A stretch of DNA of 64,000 bases from contig CAKOYB010000001.1 of the NCBI GenBank assembly GCA_934130435.1, positions 62,001 through 126,000 of the forward strand. The letters are read 5' to 3'. Source of the DNA: an uncultured Clostridia bacterium. Lineage in GTDB: Bacteria; Bacillota; Clostridia; TANB77; CAG-508. Below the pieces are notes generated by a model. That model searched no databases. It was not told the origin of the DNA and saw nothing but the letters and a program-made list of their open reading frames with translations. Both the position numbers and the translations under genes were made by a program. Positions within the stretch are counted from its first letter, which is position 1; the number at the start of each line of letters is the position of its first letter. Of this stretch, positions 17,905 to 27,148 are shown piece after piece.

Positions 17905-19116
17905 ATGAAAAAAAGAAAATTAAATTTTAAAAAATTTTTTCTTTTTATTTTTTTTACTATTTTAATAATGGGAATTATAATATTCTTGCTAAATAAACTA
18001 GTAAAAGAACAAACAAATTTAAATCAAATTGAAAATACAGATATTGCTAAAACAAATTCAATACCTAAAAAGGATATTTCAATACATATGTCCGTTGTTG
18101 GAGATATAATGTGTCATTCAACAAATTTTAAAGATGCATACGATAGTAATACAAAGACATATGACTTTTCTCATATGTTTGAAAATGTAAAGCAATATTT
18201 AAAGGATGCAGATATTACAATTGGAAATTTAGAAACTACATTTGCAGGAAGCAAAAGGAAATATTCTGGATATCCAAATTTTAACACACCAGAGGCCCTA
18301 GGAAAAAATTTAAAAGATATTGGGGTAGATGTTTTAGCGACAGCAAATAATCATTGCATGGACAAAGGAAATTCAGGACTTGTTAGTACATTAGATTACC
18401 TAGATAAGTATGAAATATCTCATATGGGAACCTATAGAAGTCAAGAAGAGCAAAATAAAATATTGGTGAAAGATGTTAATGGAATTAAGATAGCCTTTTT
18501 AGCTTTTACGTATGGCACAAATGGAATTACCATTCCAAAAGACAAACCATATAGTGTTAATCTTATAGATAAAGAATTAATAAAAAAACAAATTGATTTA
18601 GCCAAAAAAGAAAAAGTCGATGTAATTTGTGTAAATATGCATTGGGGATTAGAATATAAATTAAAACAAAATTCTGAGCAAGAAGATTTGGCAAATTTTC
18701 TATTTAAAAATGGTGTTGATATAATACTTGGAAGTCATCCGCATGTATTAGAGCCAATGGAAAAAAGGAAAATAACATTAGATGATGGAAGTACTAAAGA
18801 TGGGTTTGTTATATATTCATTAGGAAATTTTGTTTCGGGACAAATATATGCAAATACAAAGAGCACAGTTATACTAGACATACAGTTAACTAAAAATGCT
18901 CAAGATGTTGTGAGCATAGACAGTGTTAAATATATACCACTGTACTTAAATGATAGTGGAAAAAATTCGAAGAGCAGAAGTAGATATAAGTTATATGATA
19001 TTGAAAAAGAAATTGAAAGTTATGATCAAGGAAAATCTAAAATTAGCAAAGAATTATACAATACATTAAAGAAGGAATTAAATAATATTAAAAAAACTGT
19101 TGGAGAAAAAATATAA
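17905..19116 (+). CDS. CapA family protein (poly-gamma-glutamate synthesis type)
   Basis: A membrane-anchored, calcineurin-like metallophosphoesterase-fold protein of 403 aa. An N-terminal helix (about residues 8-35) is followed by the CapA core: VVGDIMCHS (metal Asp), GNLETTFAG, ATANNHCMDKG, NMHWGLEY, GSHPHVLEP and YSLGNFV. Family members act in anchoring or release of poly-gamma-glutamate; no capB/capC genes are nearby, so the true substrate is unknown. ATG 17905 was chosen because GGAGGA lies just upstream; the in-frame ATG at 17893 overlaps that site. Confidence 0.88.
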   Translation: MKKRKLNFKKFFLFIFFTILIMGIIIFLLNKLVKEQTNLNQIENTDIAKTNSIPKKDISIHMSVVGDIMCHSTNFKDAYDSNTKTYDFSHMFENVKQYLKDADITIGNLETTFAGSKRKYSGYPNFNTPEALGKNLKDIGVDVLATANNHCMDKGNSGLVSTLDYLDKYEISHMGTYRSQEEQNKILVKDVNGIKIAFLAFTYGTNGITIPKDKPYSVNLIDKELIKKQIDLAKKEKVDVICVNMHWGLEYKLKQNSEQEDLANFLFKNGVDIILGSHPHVLEPMEKRKITLDDGSTKDGFVIYSLGNFVSGQIYANTKSTVILDIQLTKNAQDVVSIDSVKYIPLYLNDSGKNSKSRSRYKLYDIEKEIESYDQGKSKISKELYNTLKKELNNIKKTVGEKI

Positions 19117-19123
19117 ATTATAT

Positions 19124-19155
19124 AAAAAAATAAAGGGTTTACCCTTTATTTTTTT
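19124..19155. terminator. Bidirectional terminator between capA and the LCP gene
   Basis: AAAAAATAAAGGG and CCCTTTATTTTTTT pair around a short loop, giving A and T tracts suitable for both convergent genes. Confidence 0.88.
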
Positions 19156-19174
19156 AGTAACAATTACGATTGAA

Positions 19175-20497
19175 TTAATTTTCAATTATATAATCTTTTC
19201 CAATTACTATTGTTATATCTATACTGGATTGACTTAAAGAGGCATTAGCATCTTCTTTAAAATTACCACAAGATAGAAGCGCTTTAATATTTTCTAAAAT
19301 TGAACTTGGTAAAGCAGATCTATTTGTAATAGATGTTTTTGAAGTTGATTTAGTAGAGCCGGTTCTGGTGATATTAAATCCAGCATTTTTTAGAAGAGAG
19401 ACTACAGATTTTAGTTTCTTTTGAGAGCCAGAACCATTTAATACTTCTATTTTTAAATTAGAAATATCAATATTATCTGTTTCGATACCATCAACTTTAT
19501 TATTTAATTGTAAGAAGTAAGCCTTAGAAGCAGATTTATTATTTATAAATAGCCAAACACCATTGCACTTTTCAGGAGTTCCTTTTAAAGCTCCAGTTTC
19601 TAAATTATCAACGTTAAAGCTACAAGCAGATGGTACATATTGCATAAGAGTTGAGGTAGGAATATTTGTATTAACATATTTTTTTATAATATTAACAAAG
19701 TTATTAATGTTCTTTATATTTTCTACTTTTAAAGTCTGTTTCATTAGTGCTTTTAGAAAGTTTCTTTGAGTTTTCATTCTTCCAAGATCATTATCACCAT
19801 ATTCTGAAGAATAAGTTGTACCGTTTGAATTATGTCTAAATCTTACTACTTGTTCTGCCTTGTTACCATCTAGCAATTGATAACCAGCTTTTAAGTCTAT
19901 ATATAAATTTTGTTTCTTATCAGTATAATGCATATCAATTGGAACATCAAAGTAAACGCCACCAATAGTATCTACTAATTCTTTTAAAGCAACAGTATCA
20001 ATTACAGCATAATACTTTAGATTAAGTCCGGTTACGGAGTTTACAGCATCTCGAGTTTTTTCTGGATATTTACCTTGATATATGGAGTTAATTTTATTAC
20101 TTGCTTTAGCTAATTTCTTATTTGATCCAACATAGGTATCTCTAGGGATAGAAACTAAGTAAGCAGATTGAGTATGTGGATTATATTTAGCGACAATAAT
20201 TGTATCTGTTAAATTTTGGCTGTTTCCTAAAAGCAGTACAGATATAGGCTCAAGATTTTCTTTTTCTTCCTTAGATTGTCCAATTGCTGTAGATAAGAAA
20301 CCCTCCATTCCACCACCGTTTATAAATGTACCATATACAAAATATGATATAAAAGCAATTAAGATAAGTAAAAGTATAAATAATATTAATTTTGTAATGT
20401 TAAGTTTTCTTTTAACTTTCTTTTTTTCGTTTTTGTTAATTGTATTTTTTATTTCTTTTTTATTTTTATTTTTATCTTTATCTTTATCTTTTTTCAT
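19175..20497 (-). CDS. LytR-CpsA-Psr (LCP) family glycopolymer transferase
   Basis: Expected to attach anionic or capsular glycopolymers to peptidoglycan on the outer face of the membrane. The 440-aa protein starts with an extremely Lys/Asp/Asn-rich cytosolic segment (residues 1-33), then one membrane helix (about 34-53). The LCP domain has the DTIIVAKYNP and SIPRDTYVGS motifs and the later VVRFRH and DLGRMKTQRNFLKAL segments. A C-terminal LytR_C domain follows (about residues 345-435, LKIEVLNGSGSQKKLKSV). Last gene of a four-gene minus-strand envelope cluster. Confidence 0.92.
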   Translation of the reverse strand: MKKDKDKDKNKNKKEIKNTINKNEKKKVKRKLNITKLILFILLLILIAFISYFVYGTFINGGGMEGFLSTAIGQSKEEKENLEPISVLLLGNSQNLTDTIIVAKYNPHTQSAYLVSIPRDTYVGSNKKLAKASNKINSIYQGKYPEKTRDAVNSVTGLNLKYYAVIDTVALKELVDTIGGVYFDVPIDMHYTDKKQNLYIDLKAGYQLLDGNKAEQVVRFRHNSNGTTYSSEYGDNDLGRMKTQRNFLKALMKQTLKVENIKNINNFVNIIKKYVNTNIPTSTLMQYVPSACSFNVDNLETGALKGTPEKCNGVWLFINNKSASKAYFLQLNNKVDGIETDNIDISNLKIEVLNGSGSQKKLKSVVSLLKNAGFNITRTGSTKSTSKTSITNRSALPSSILENIKALLSCGNFKEDANASLSQSSIDITIVIGKDYIIEN

Positions 20498-20515
20498 ATT
20501 GTTAACTCCTTAAAA

Positions 20516-21130
20516 TTACAAAAATAACATAAATATAAGATTATTATTATACATTATATTACATATAATTGATGAATTAATTAATTTAATGAAGTTGTCT
20601 AATTGAATTAAAGGGACAAGCAGACTTATAATTGCAAATATACCATAAATAATTATAAAGCTTTTTATTAAACCATATAAAAAACCACCTAAATGATTAA
20701 CCTGTTTAATCAGAGGTAACTTTGCTATTAAGTCACCAGATAGCTTAAATAAACCTAATACAATTCTACTTAAAATAAAAATAACTAAAATAACTGCAAT
20801 GTTAACAATAGATACAGAAACATCTTTTGAAATAAGGCTTATAGTTGCATTTTTTCCAACATTATAATAATTTGACAAAAGATTGTCTGTTTCTTCTTTT
20901 GTTATATTTGAAGATGACAAACGATTACTAACAGATGATTCTATTTTACTACATAAAGGCGTATGATTAATAATTAAATTAGAAACAGGTTTATATAGAA
21001 TTATAGAAATAAGTATTGCTAAAAAGAAGCTAACAATTTTAAAAGCTACTTTGATTAATCCTTTTTTATAACCAATAAAACTGATTAAAGCAATTAATAA
21101 TATAACGATCAAATCTAATATATATTTCAT
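20516..21130 (-). CDS. CvpA family membrane protein
   Basis: A 204-aa protein with four predicted membrane helices. LDLIVILLIALISFIGYKKGLIKVAFKIVSFFLAI is typical of the CvpA/colicin V production family, and the GGFLYGLIKSFIIIYGIF segment near residue 150 agrees. The molecular role is unclear. It lies 18 bases upstream of the LCP gene. Confidence 0.85.
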   Translation of the reverse strand: MKYILDLIVILLIALISFIGYKKGLIKVAFKIVSFFLAILISIILYKPVSNLIINHTPLCSKIESSVSNRLSSSNITKEETDNLLSNYYNVGKNATISLISKDVSVSIVNIAVILVIFILSRIVLGLFKLSGDLIAKLPLIKQVNHLGGFLYGLIKSFIIIYGIFAIISLLVPLIQLDNFIKLINSSIICNIMYNNNLIFMLFL

Positions 21131-21152
21131 AAAATCCTCCTAAACATAAAAA

Positions 21153-22325
21153 CTATAAATTTACAATTTCAATTTTGTTTTTATAAACTATACCAGCAAG
21201 AGAGTTACTTAATATAATTTTGTTTATCTCGTTTGAAGAATTGTATACTTTTATAAGCCAACCATTAGTACCAATAAAATGAATTTCAGAACCAGTATTA
21301 ACAGCAATCTTTTCAGAACTGGTATATAAATCTTTTATACCATTTTCAAGTATATATGTACTAACATTGTTTGTTTCTATATCCATGATATTAACAATTG
21401 TATTAGAAGAGAATATAGAAGTTGATTTGCTTTCGACATATACTATATTTCCTTTGACATTAATATCACAGAATGAGAAATCATTATTCTTTAATAAATC
21501 AGACGATGAATTATTTTTTATATCAATTAATTTAATTCCGTCATCGTACAAGCAAGTTAAAATATTTTTGTTCTGATATTTTATACCTATAATTAACTCA
21601 TTTGAATCCCCAGTAACAGTGTTTACAATAGAAGTTGATGCATCAGTTTTTGCAGTTTCAATAGAAATGGTCTTTACCATAGAATTAATTAATAATCCAG
21701 AATAATCTATTTCAGCTATTGATAAATATTTATTGTCATTTGAAATTTGAGTATCAATTGCCAAAGTTGCAGAAAGATATGTTTTAAACAGTTCGGTGCC
21801 TTTAGAATCGTAAGTAATTACAATTGACTTGTAACTTGTTCCAGATACAATAATACTAACATATCCATTTTTATTAACACTAATTTTTGATATTGCACCA
21901 TCAATAGTTTTCTGCCAAAGAATATTAGAGCCGGAAATTAAATAAAAAGAATCTCCGTTATCTTCATATACACATAAAAATCTGTTATTTGAAGAAAACC
22001 TCGGACTAGAAACACTTACATCTAGTTCTGAAATTTTACTTGCAGTTGAATTGTATGTAATCAGCTTTGCCTTATCTAAAACAACAATGTATTTATCGTA
22101 AGCATATATATCACCAGAAAAAGATGAATCTAAGTCAATACTATAAGTGTTTTTATTAGAGATCTCTTTATGAAGAATTTTTAAATCAATAAAATTTCTA
22201 AACTTAAAATTAAAAATATATAAAAGGATAAGACCTAATATTAAGGCGATCAAAAGTACAACTATAAGTAATTTTAATATATTTTTTTTATTTATTCTTT
22301 TCCTAGAAAATCTTAAAATAGTCAT
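21153..22325 (-). CDS. Membrane-anchored beta-propeller-like protein (DUF5711-like)
   Basis: A 390-aa protein: basic N-terminus, one membrane helix (about residues 20-42), then an extracytoplasmic domain built of repeated short beta-strand units with the rhythm of a WD/PQQ-type propeller. Clostridial proteins of this kind are encoded next to CvpA, as here (23 bases apart). No catalytic motif is seen; a scaffold role in the envelope is inferred from architecture only. Confidence 0.7.
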   Translation of the reverse strand: MTILRFSRKRINKKNILKLLIVVLLIALILGLILLYIFNFKFRNFIDLKILHKEISNKNTYSIDLDSSFSGDIYAYDKYIVVLDKAKLITYNSTASKISELDVSVSSPRFSSNNRFLCVYEDNGDSFYLISGSNILWQKTIDGAISKISVNKNGYVSIIVSGTSYKSIVITYDSKGTELFKTYLSATLAIDTQISNDNKYLSIAEIDYSGLLINSMVKTISIETAKTDASTSIVNTVTGDSNELIIGIKYQNKNILTCLYDDGIKLIDIKNNSSSDLLKNNDFSFCDINVKGNIVYVESKSTSIFSSNTIVNIMDIETNNVSTYILENGIKDLYTSSEKIAVNTGSEIHFIGTNGWLIKVYNSSNEINKIILSNSLAGIVYKNKIEIVNL

Positions 22326-22397
22326 AATAACTCCATAATATTTTATATACTATACTTATATCAGTTTTTTATTTTTTTTTCAATACTTTTATACAGT

Positions 22398-23390
22398 TTA
22401 ATTATTATAACTTAAAAGAATTAAGAATATTTGAATAAATCCTATTAAGCCTAAAACTGTATAGAAAAAGTTAATTAAGCTAGAAAAAGATATAACAGAG
22501 AAAATAAATGATACTAGTAAAAAGACTACGATTTTAAGTTTTTTGTTATTTATAAGATTATTACAAAAGGCAAATCCAGAGGATATAAGCGTTGTTATAA
22601 TAGCAGAAAGAAAAATAAAAAAATATAAAAGTGAATAGACGTTTCCATTTAAATTTGATATATGCAAGATAGGAAGTTCTTTAGCACATATTAGATTAAA
22701 ATTTATTAATAAAATTAAATTCAAAATTGACATTAATATAAAAATAATAAAAGAAAAGGCTAATGAAAAAATAAGTATTTTATTCTTAGGAATATCTAAT
22801 TGAAAAAGAATTGGAATAATTAATAAGCTATTATAAGAAAAGTAAAATAAACATTTTAAAATACAAGCAAAAGGAAATGAACCAACATCAAGATATAGAT
22901 TATTAAAACTAATATTTTTTATACCAAGTAGAATGATAAAGATTATAATAACAGGTATAAGCAATAAGTTTAAACTGTAGATAAAATGTATATCGTTTTT
23001 AGAAAAAACGATATAACATATTAAAGATACTATTAGAACAGTAAGTAATTTGCTTATAAAAAACTTATCATAAAACAATGTACACAAAGCACATACCATT
23101 ATATAAAATGATATTACTAAAAAAAGATTAACTAAAAATAAAAAAATTTTAGGATTAAAGTATTGGTACTTTTTATCGTAATAATCAAGTACATCACAAT
23201 ATGTAGACATATTATATTGATTTTTTAATTGTAATACTTTAAATATAACGAGAAAAGTTAATAAAGAAAAAAGTGCAATTCCTAAAAAACTATACAGATT
23301 GAAAATAGAGAAAAAATTAAATACCTCTTTTCCAGAAGCAAATCCTGCTCCAATAAATGTACCAATTAAAACAAAAAGCGAATTTATCAT
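22398..23390 (-). CDS. YkvI-like multi-pass membrane protein
   Basis: A 330-aa protein with about ten hydrophobic helices. The opening INSLFVLIGTFIGAGFASGKEVFNFF has the GAGFASG motif of YkvI-family proteins, distantly related to amino-acid/sodium symporters. I chose ATG 23390 because GAGGTG lies 4 bases upstream. It is the first gene of the cluster running to the LCP gene. Substrate unknown. Confidence 0.72.
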   Translation of the reverse strand: MINSLFVLIGTFIGAGFASGKEVFNFFSIFNLYSFLGIALFSLLTFLVIFKVLQLKNQYNMSTYCDVLDYYDKKYQYFNPKIFLFLVNLFLVISFYIMVCALCTLFYDKFFISKLLTVLIVSLICYIVFSKNDIHFIYSLNLLLIPVIIIFIILLGIKNISFNNLYLDVGSFPFACILKCLFYFSYNSLLIIPILFQLDIPKNKILIFSLAFSFIIFILMSILNLILLINFNLICAKELPILHISNLNGNVYSLLYFFIFLSAIITTLISSGFAFCNNLINNKKLKIVVFLLVSFIFSVISFSSLINFFYTVLGLIGFIQIFLILLSYNN

Positions 23391-23500
23391 ATTACACCTC
23401 ACAAAATAACTATATATAATTTTATGAAATTAGAAATATAAAAATACAAAAACAGGTAATACTAATTATATTAAAACTAAAATTGGAAGTGGAGAAAAAC

Positions 23501-24619
23501 TTGAAAGTAAAACAAAAGGTAAAATATATTTTAAGAAAAATTATTTCAATAATAATTATAGGTGTAATTAGTATTTTTATATATCAGTTATTTAACGAGA
23601 TGAAAAATAATAATTACAGTGAAGAAAGAACTATAGGAACAAAAATTGCCACGGATGAAGAAAATGAACTAACAGAGAAAGAAATATTATATAAAACAAT
23701 CAAAGAAGCATCTGAATGCATAGTAGGAGTTTCAAAAATTAAAGAAAATGGCACATCAGTTTTTTTAATGAACTCTGCAGAAAAACTAGGAATAGGTACT
23801 GGAATAATAGTTTCTAAAACAGGATATATTTTGACAAATCAACATGTAGCTGGGAACAGAAAAAATATTTGCTATGTTACGTTAAATGATGGAACTTCAT
23901 ACGAAGCTAAAGTGGAGTGGGCAGATGAAAATATTGATTTAGCAATTATAAAAGTAAATGAAAAATTTAATTCATGTGCTAAATTGGGAGATGCCGACAA
24001 TATAGACGTTGGAGAAATTGTGTATGCAATAGGAAATCCCATAGGGTATGAATTTCAGAAAACTGTTACATCTGGGATTATAAGTGCATTAAGTAGAACA
24101 GTAAAAATACAAGATAACGAAGAAGATTATTCATATATGTCTGATTTAATACAAACAGATGCAACCATAAATCCAGGAAATAGTGGAGGACCATTAATAA
24201 ATTCCAAAGGAGAAGTAATAGGAATAAACAGTGTTAAAATAACTTCTGCAGACGGTATGGGTTTTGCAATTCCTATAAATATTGCAAAACCGATAATTAA
24301 AAAATTTAGTGAAACAGGAAAGTTTGAAGAAGCATATTTAGGAATATTTGCATACGATGACTCAATTATTCCATATATTAATAAAAACATAAACTTAAAA
24401 GGTGGAATATATGTAGAAAAAATTTCATTAGATGGCCCAGCATACAGCTCACAATTACGAAATGGAGATATAATAACAAAAGTTGATGAAACTAAAATAA
24501 ATAAAATGAGCCAATTACAAGAATATGTGTATTCAAAAAATCCAAATGAAGAAATAACATTAACTGTTGTTAGAGGAAATAACCCAAAAGAAATAAAAAT
24601 TACCTTAGATTCTAAATAG
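23501..24619 (+). CDS. HtrA/DegP-type membrane serine protease
   Basis: An envelope quality-control protease of about 372 aa. A membrane anchor (about residues 10-30) is followed by a trypsin-like domain with the full catalytic triad (His in LTNQHVAG, Asp in NIDLAIIKV, Ser in NPGNSGGPL) and one C-terminal PDZ domain (about 275-365, GPAYSSQLRNGDIITKVDE). TTG 23501 has GGAG 6 bases upstream and is my preferred start; the upstream in-frame TTG at 23483 would add six residues. A terminator directly follows. Confidence 0.93.
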   Translation: MKVKQKVKYILRKIISIIIIGVISIFIYQLFNEMKNNNYSEERTIGTKIATDEENELTEKEILYKTIKEASECIVGVSKIKENGTSVFLMNSAEKLGIGTGIIVSKTGYILTNQHVAGNRKNICYVTLNDGTSYEAKVEWADENIDLAIIKVNEKFNSCAKLGDADNIDVGEIVYAIGNPIGYEFQKTVTSGIISALSRTVKIQDNEEDYSYMSDLIQTDATINPGNSGGPLINSKGEVIGINSVKITSADGMGFAIPINIAKPIIKKFSETGKFEEAYLGIFAYDDSIIPYINKNINLKGGIYVEKISLDGPAYSSQLRNGDIITKVDETKINKMSQLQEYVYSKNPNEEITLTVVRGNNPKEIKITLDSK

Positions 24620-24645
24620 TGCAAACAAAGTAGCACTATTTTTTA
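24615..24645 (+). terminator. Terminator after htrA-type gene
   Basis: AATAGTGC (24615-24622) and GCACTATT (24633-24640) form an 8-bp stem, followed by a T run; the stem overlaps the stop codon. Confidence 0.85.
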
Positions 24646-24692
24646 TTTTTTCATATAGTTATAGTAATGAAAAAGATGGAGGTATATTTATT

Positions 24693-25553
24693 ATGAATGG
24701 GTTATGTCTGGCAGGAGGAGGAATAAAAGGGATTTGCCATGTGGGAGCAATTAAAGCGTTTGAAGAAGAAGGAATTAAGTTTGATTGCATTTCAGGAACA
24801 TCTTCTGGGAGTATTGTTGCATCAATGTACGCGGCAGGTCTTACATCAGATGAAATGTATGATATATTTAAAAAATATGCAAAAGAAGTAAGTAAGATTA
24901 ATTACATAATTATATTAAAATTAATTTATGGTATAATTTTTAAAAGAAAAATAATAATTGATGGCTTAAATAAAGGAAAAAAAATAAAAAACATATTAAA
25001 TAAAGAGTTGTTAAAAAAGGATATTAGGAATATTTCTGATATAAAAATTCCACTAATTATTCCAAGTGTTAATGTTTATGATGGTTCAATATATATGTTT
25101 TCGTCATTAAAAGATAATAGAAATTATTCTGATGATGTAGTAAATATTAATGACATTGATATTGGAGAAGCGGTACAAGCAAGTTGTGCTTATCCAGGAG
25201 TATTTTGCCCTGTTGATTATAAAGATGTAAAATTAGTTGACGGAGGTGTTAGAGAAAATATTCCATGGAAAGAGCTAAAAGAAATTGGTGCAGAAAAAGT
25301 TGTTAGTATTGTTTTTGAAAGCGAAAAAAAAGAAAAAATAAATATAAATATGTTAGATTGCATAACGAAATCAATGGGAATTCTAATGCATGAATTATAC
25401 AATTACGAAATTGAGGATATAGATTATTTAATAAAAGTTAAAACAAAGGATATATCATTACTAGAGGTTTGTAAGTTGGATGAATTATATGAAGTGGGAT
25501 ATGAAACAATAAAAATGAAAATTAAAGAAATAAAAAAATACTTAAATAATTAA
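24693..25553 (+). CDS. Patatin-like phospholipase
   Basis: A 286-aa cytosolic lipid acyl hydrolase. The oxyanion loop GGGIKGICHVG (about residue 8), the nucleophile elbow GTSSGS (Ser about 40) and the catalytic Asp in VDGGVRENIP complete the Ser-Asp dyad of bacterial patatins (RssA/YlbK type). Substrate not known. GGAGG precedes the ATG. The following gene is separated by 56 bases. Confidence 0.92.
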   Translation: MNGLCLAGGGIKGICHVGAIKAFEEEGIKFDCISGTSSGSIVASMYAAGLTSDEMYDIFKKYAKEVSKINYIIILKLIYGIIFKRKIIIDGLNKGKKIKNILNKELLKKDIRNISDIKIPLIIPSVNVYDGSIYMFSSLKDNRNYSDDVVNINDIDIGEAVQASCAYPGVFCPVDYKDVKLVDGGVRENIPWKELKEIGAEKVVSIVFESEKKEKININMLDCITKSMGILMHELYNYEIEDIDYLIKVKTKDISLLEVCKLDELYEVGYETIKMKIKEIKKYLNN

Positions 25554-25609
25554 ATTATGTAGACTAATTCTTCAAAATAGTGTATAATATAAAAATGTAG
25601 AGGAGAAAA

Positions 25610-27115
25610 ATGGAAATAGAAGAAATAGTAAAAATAGGTGAAAAAATAAAGGAACAATATATGAATGAAATAGAGAAATATATTGTATATAAAAATATAC
25701 AGGAAGTTAATCTTTTTTTAGCTGATAGGCTAATAAAAGACAGAGAAAAAATAACTAGCATATTAAGAGAAGCTGGAGATGACAGAGAAAAAGATTTTTT
25801 TGAGGAAGATGAAGACGACCAGTCATATGAGGAAATAGAGGATAGCTCTTCAGTAGATTATTTTGAGAATTTAGACAGAAGTAGATTGCCACCAAGTACA
25901 ATAAGAGCTCTAGAAGAGATAAACCTAGATTTGCAGGATGAATTATTGGATGACGAAATAAGAGAACAAGTAATTGATGCAGTAGGAGAATTATATAAAA
26001 GTAAAAATCCAGTACAAAAAGGAAGAATTTTATCAAAAGTAATAGACAATATTCTAGAAAACATCGAAACAAGTGATGAAGAAGGTGAAATGTTTCAAAT
26101 AATTAATGAAGTAAATATTATTGATTTAATTATAAATGTTATAAATTTTTCTAATTATTTAAATGAGAATTCGTATCCTAATGATTGGATAAAAATAAAT
26201 ATATCAGAATTTGCAAAACCTCTAGCAATAGATAATGTTGAAATAGAGCCAGAATATTTAAAAGACGTATATCATATTTATTATAAAAAATGTAGAACTC
26301 CTATTAGTAAATTAGGGGTTAAAATATCATATTATAAAACGGTATTATTTGAAAAAATATATGGAAAAAAGATAGACATATCTAAAGAAGAAGCCGAAGA
26401 GATGCTAAAATTAGCACTATTCCAAGGATGTTTAGAAGAAAATTGGTCAGTTATTGAATCTGCAAATGGACCATTTTATGGAGAATTTGCAGATTGTATA
26501 GTGAATGAACAGGAATTATCAAATCATAGTTTATTAAATGACATAGCTTTAATAAACTTCTTATTTGAGGGAGGTTTAATAGAAGAATCTATTTCTAGAA
26601 TTTCATTTGATAACCCAGAAGAAAATAGAATTTTGGAAATGTTAAAGAAAATAAAATCTACTAAAGAATTAGAAGAACTTGCAGGAAATGGTTTGCTTAA
26701 GGAGTTTGTGGATGAAAAGAAAGATCAGGTATTGCAAAGAAGAAAAAGAGAAAATAATAATATACCCACAGATGTTTTTTGCGCAATAATAATTAACTCA
26801 TGTGCAAGTGAAGAATCCGTAAGAAAAATGATGAATGGAATTGACTTAAGAAAAAGAGAAACTAATTCATCTGAACTATTTGACTTAGTGTCTATAGGAA
26901 TATATGCTGAAAATAAATTATATGATCAAATTGATAAAATGGAGTTAGCTGATATTGGAGAAATGCTTTATCAGGTTATTAAAAATAATAAAGGAAAAGA
27001 AAATGTTCAAATTCCAAAAGAATTAAAGAAAAAGCTAGTAAAATTTTTTAAAGTTTTAGATGCAGTACTTCCAATAGTTAGGATGAATTTTGAGAGTGAA
27101 GAGATTGAAATATAA
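25610..27115 (+). CDS. Large acidic protein of unknown function
   Basis: A 501-residue soluble protein with no signal peptide, membrane helix or motif I recognise. It is strongly acidic between residues 55 and 85 (EEDEDDQSYEEIEDSSS) and otherwise predicted largely helical. The GAGG site and strict coding character over 1.5 kb support expression. It sits between a patatin gene and the convergent feoB, ending in a shared terminator. I assign no function. Confidence 0.8.
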   Translation: MEIEEIVKIGEKIKEQYMNEIEKYIVYKNIQEVNLFLADRLIKDREKITSILREAGDDREKDFFEEDEDDQSYEEIEDSSSVDYFENLDRSRLPPSTIRALEEINLDLQDELLDDEIREQVIDAVGELYKSKNPVQKGRILSKVIDNILENIETSDEEGEMFQIINEVNIIDLIINVINFSNYLNENSYPNDWIKINISEFAKPLAIDNVEIEPEYLKDVYHIYYKKCRTPISKLGVKISYYKTVLFEKIYGKKIDISKEEAEEMLKLALFQGCLEENWSVIESANGPFYGEFADCIVNEQELSNHSLLNDIALINFLFEGGLIEESISRISFDNPEENRILEMLKKIKSTKELEELAGNGLLKEFVDEKKDQVLQRRKRENNNIPTDVFCAIIINSCASEESVRKMMNGIDLRKRETNSSELFDLVSIGIYAENKLYDQIDKMELADIGEMLYQVIKNNKGKENVQIPKELKKKLVKFFKVLDAVLPIVRMNFESEEIEI

Positions 27116-27148
27116 AAAACTCATTATAATTATAATGAGTTTTTTTTA
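27116..27148. terminator. Bidirectional terminator at the end of feoB
   Basis: ACTCATTATA (27119-27128) and TATAATGAGT (27131-27140) pair, with A and T tracts on either side. The last feoB codons lie inside the hairpin. Confidence 0.85.
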
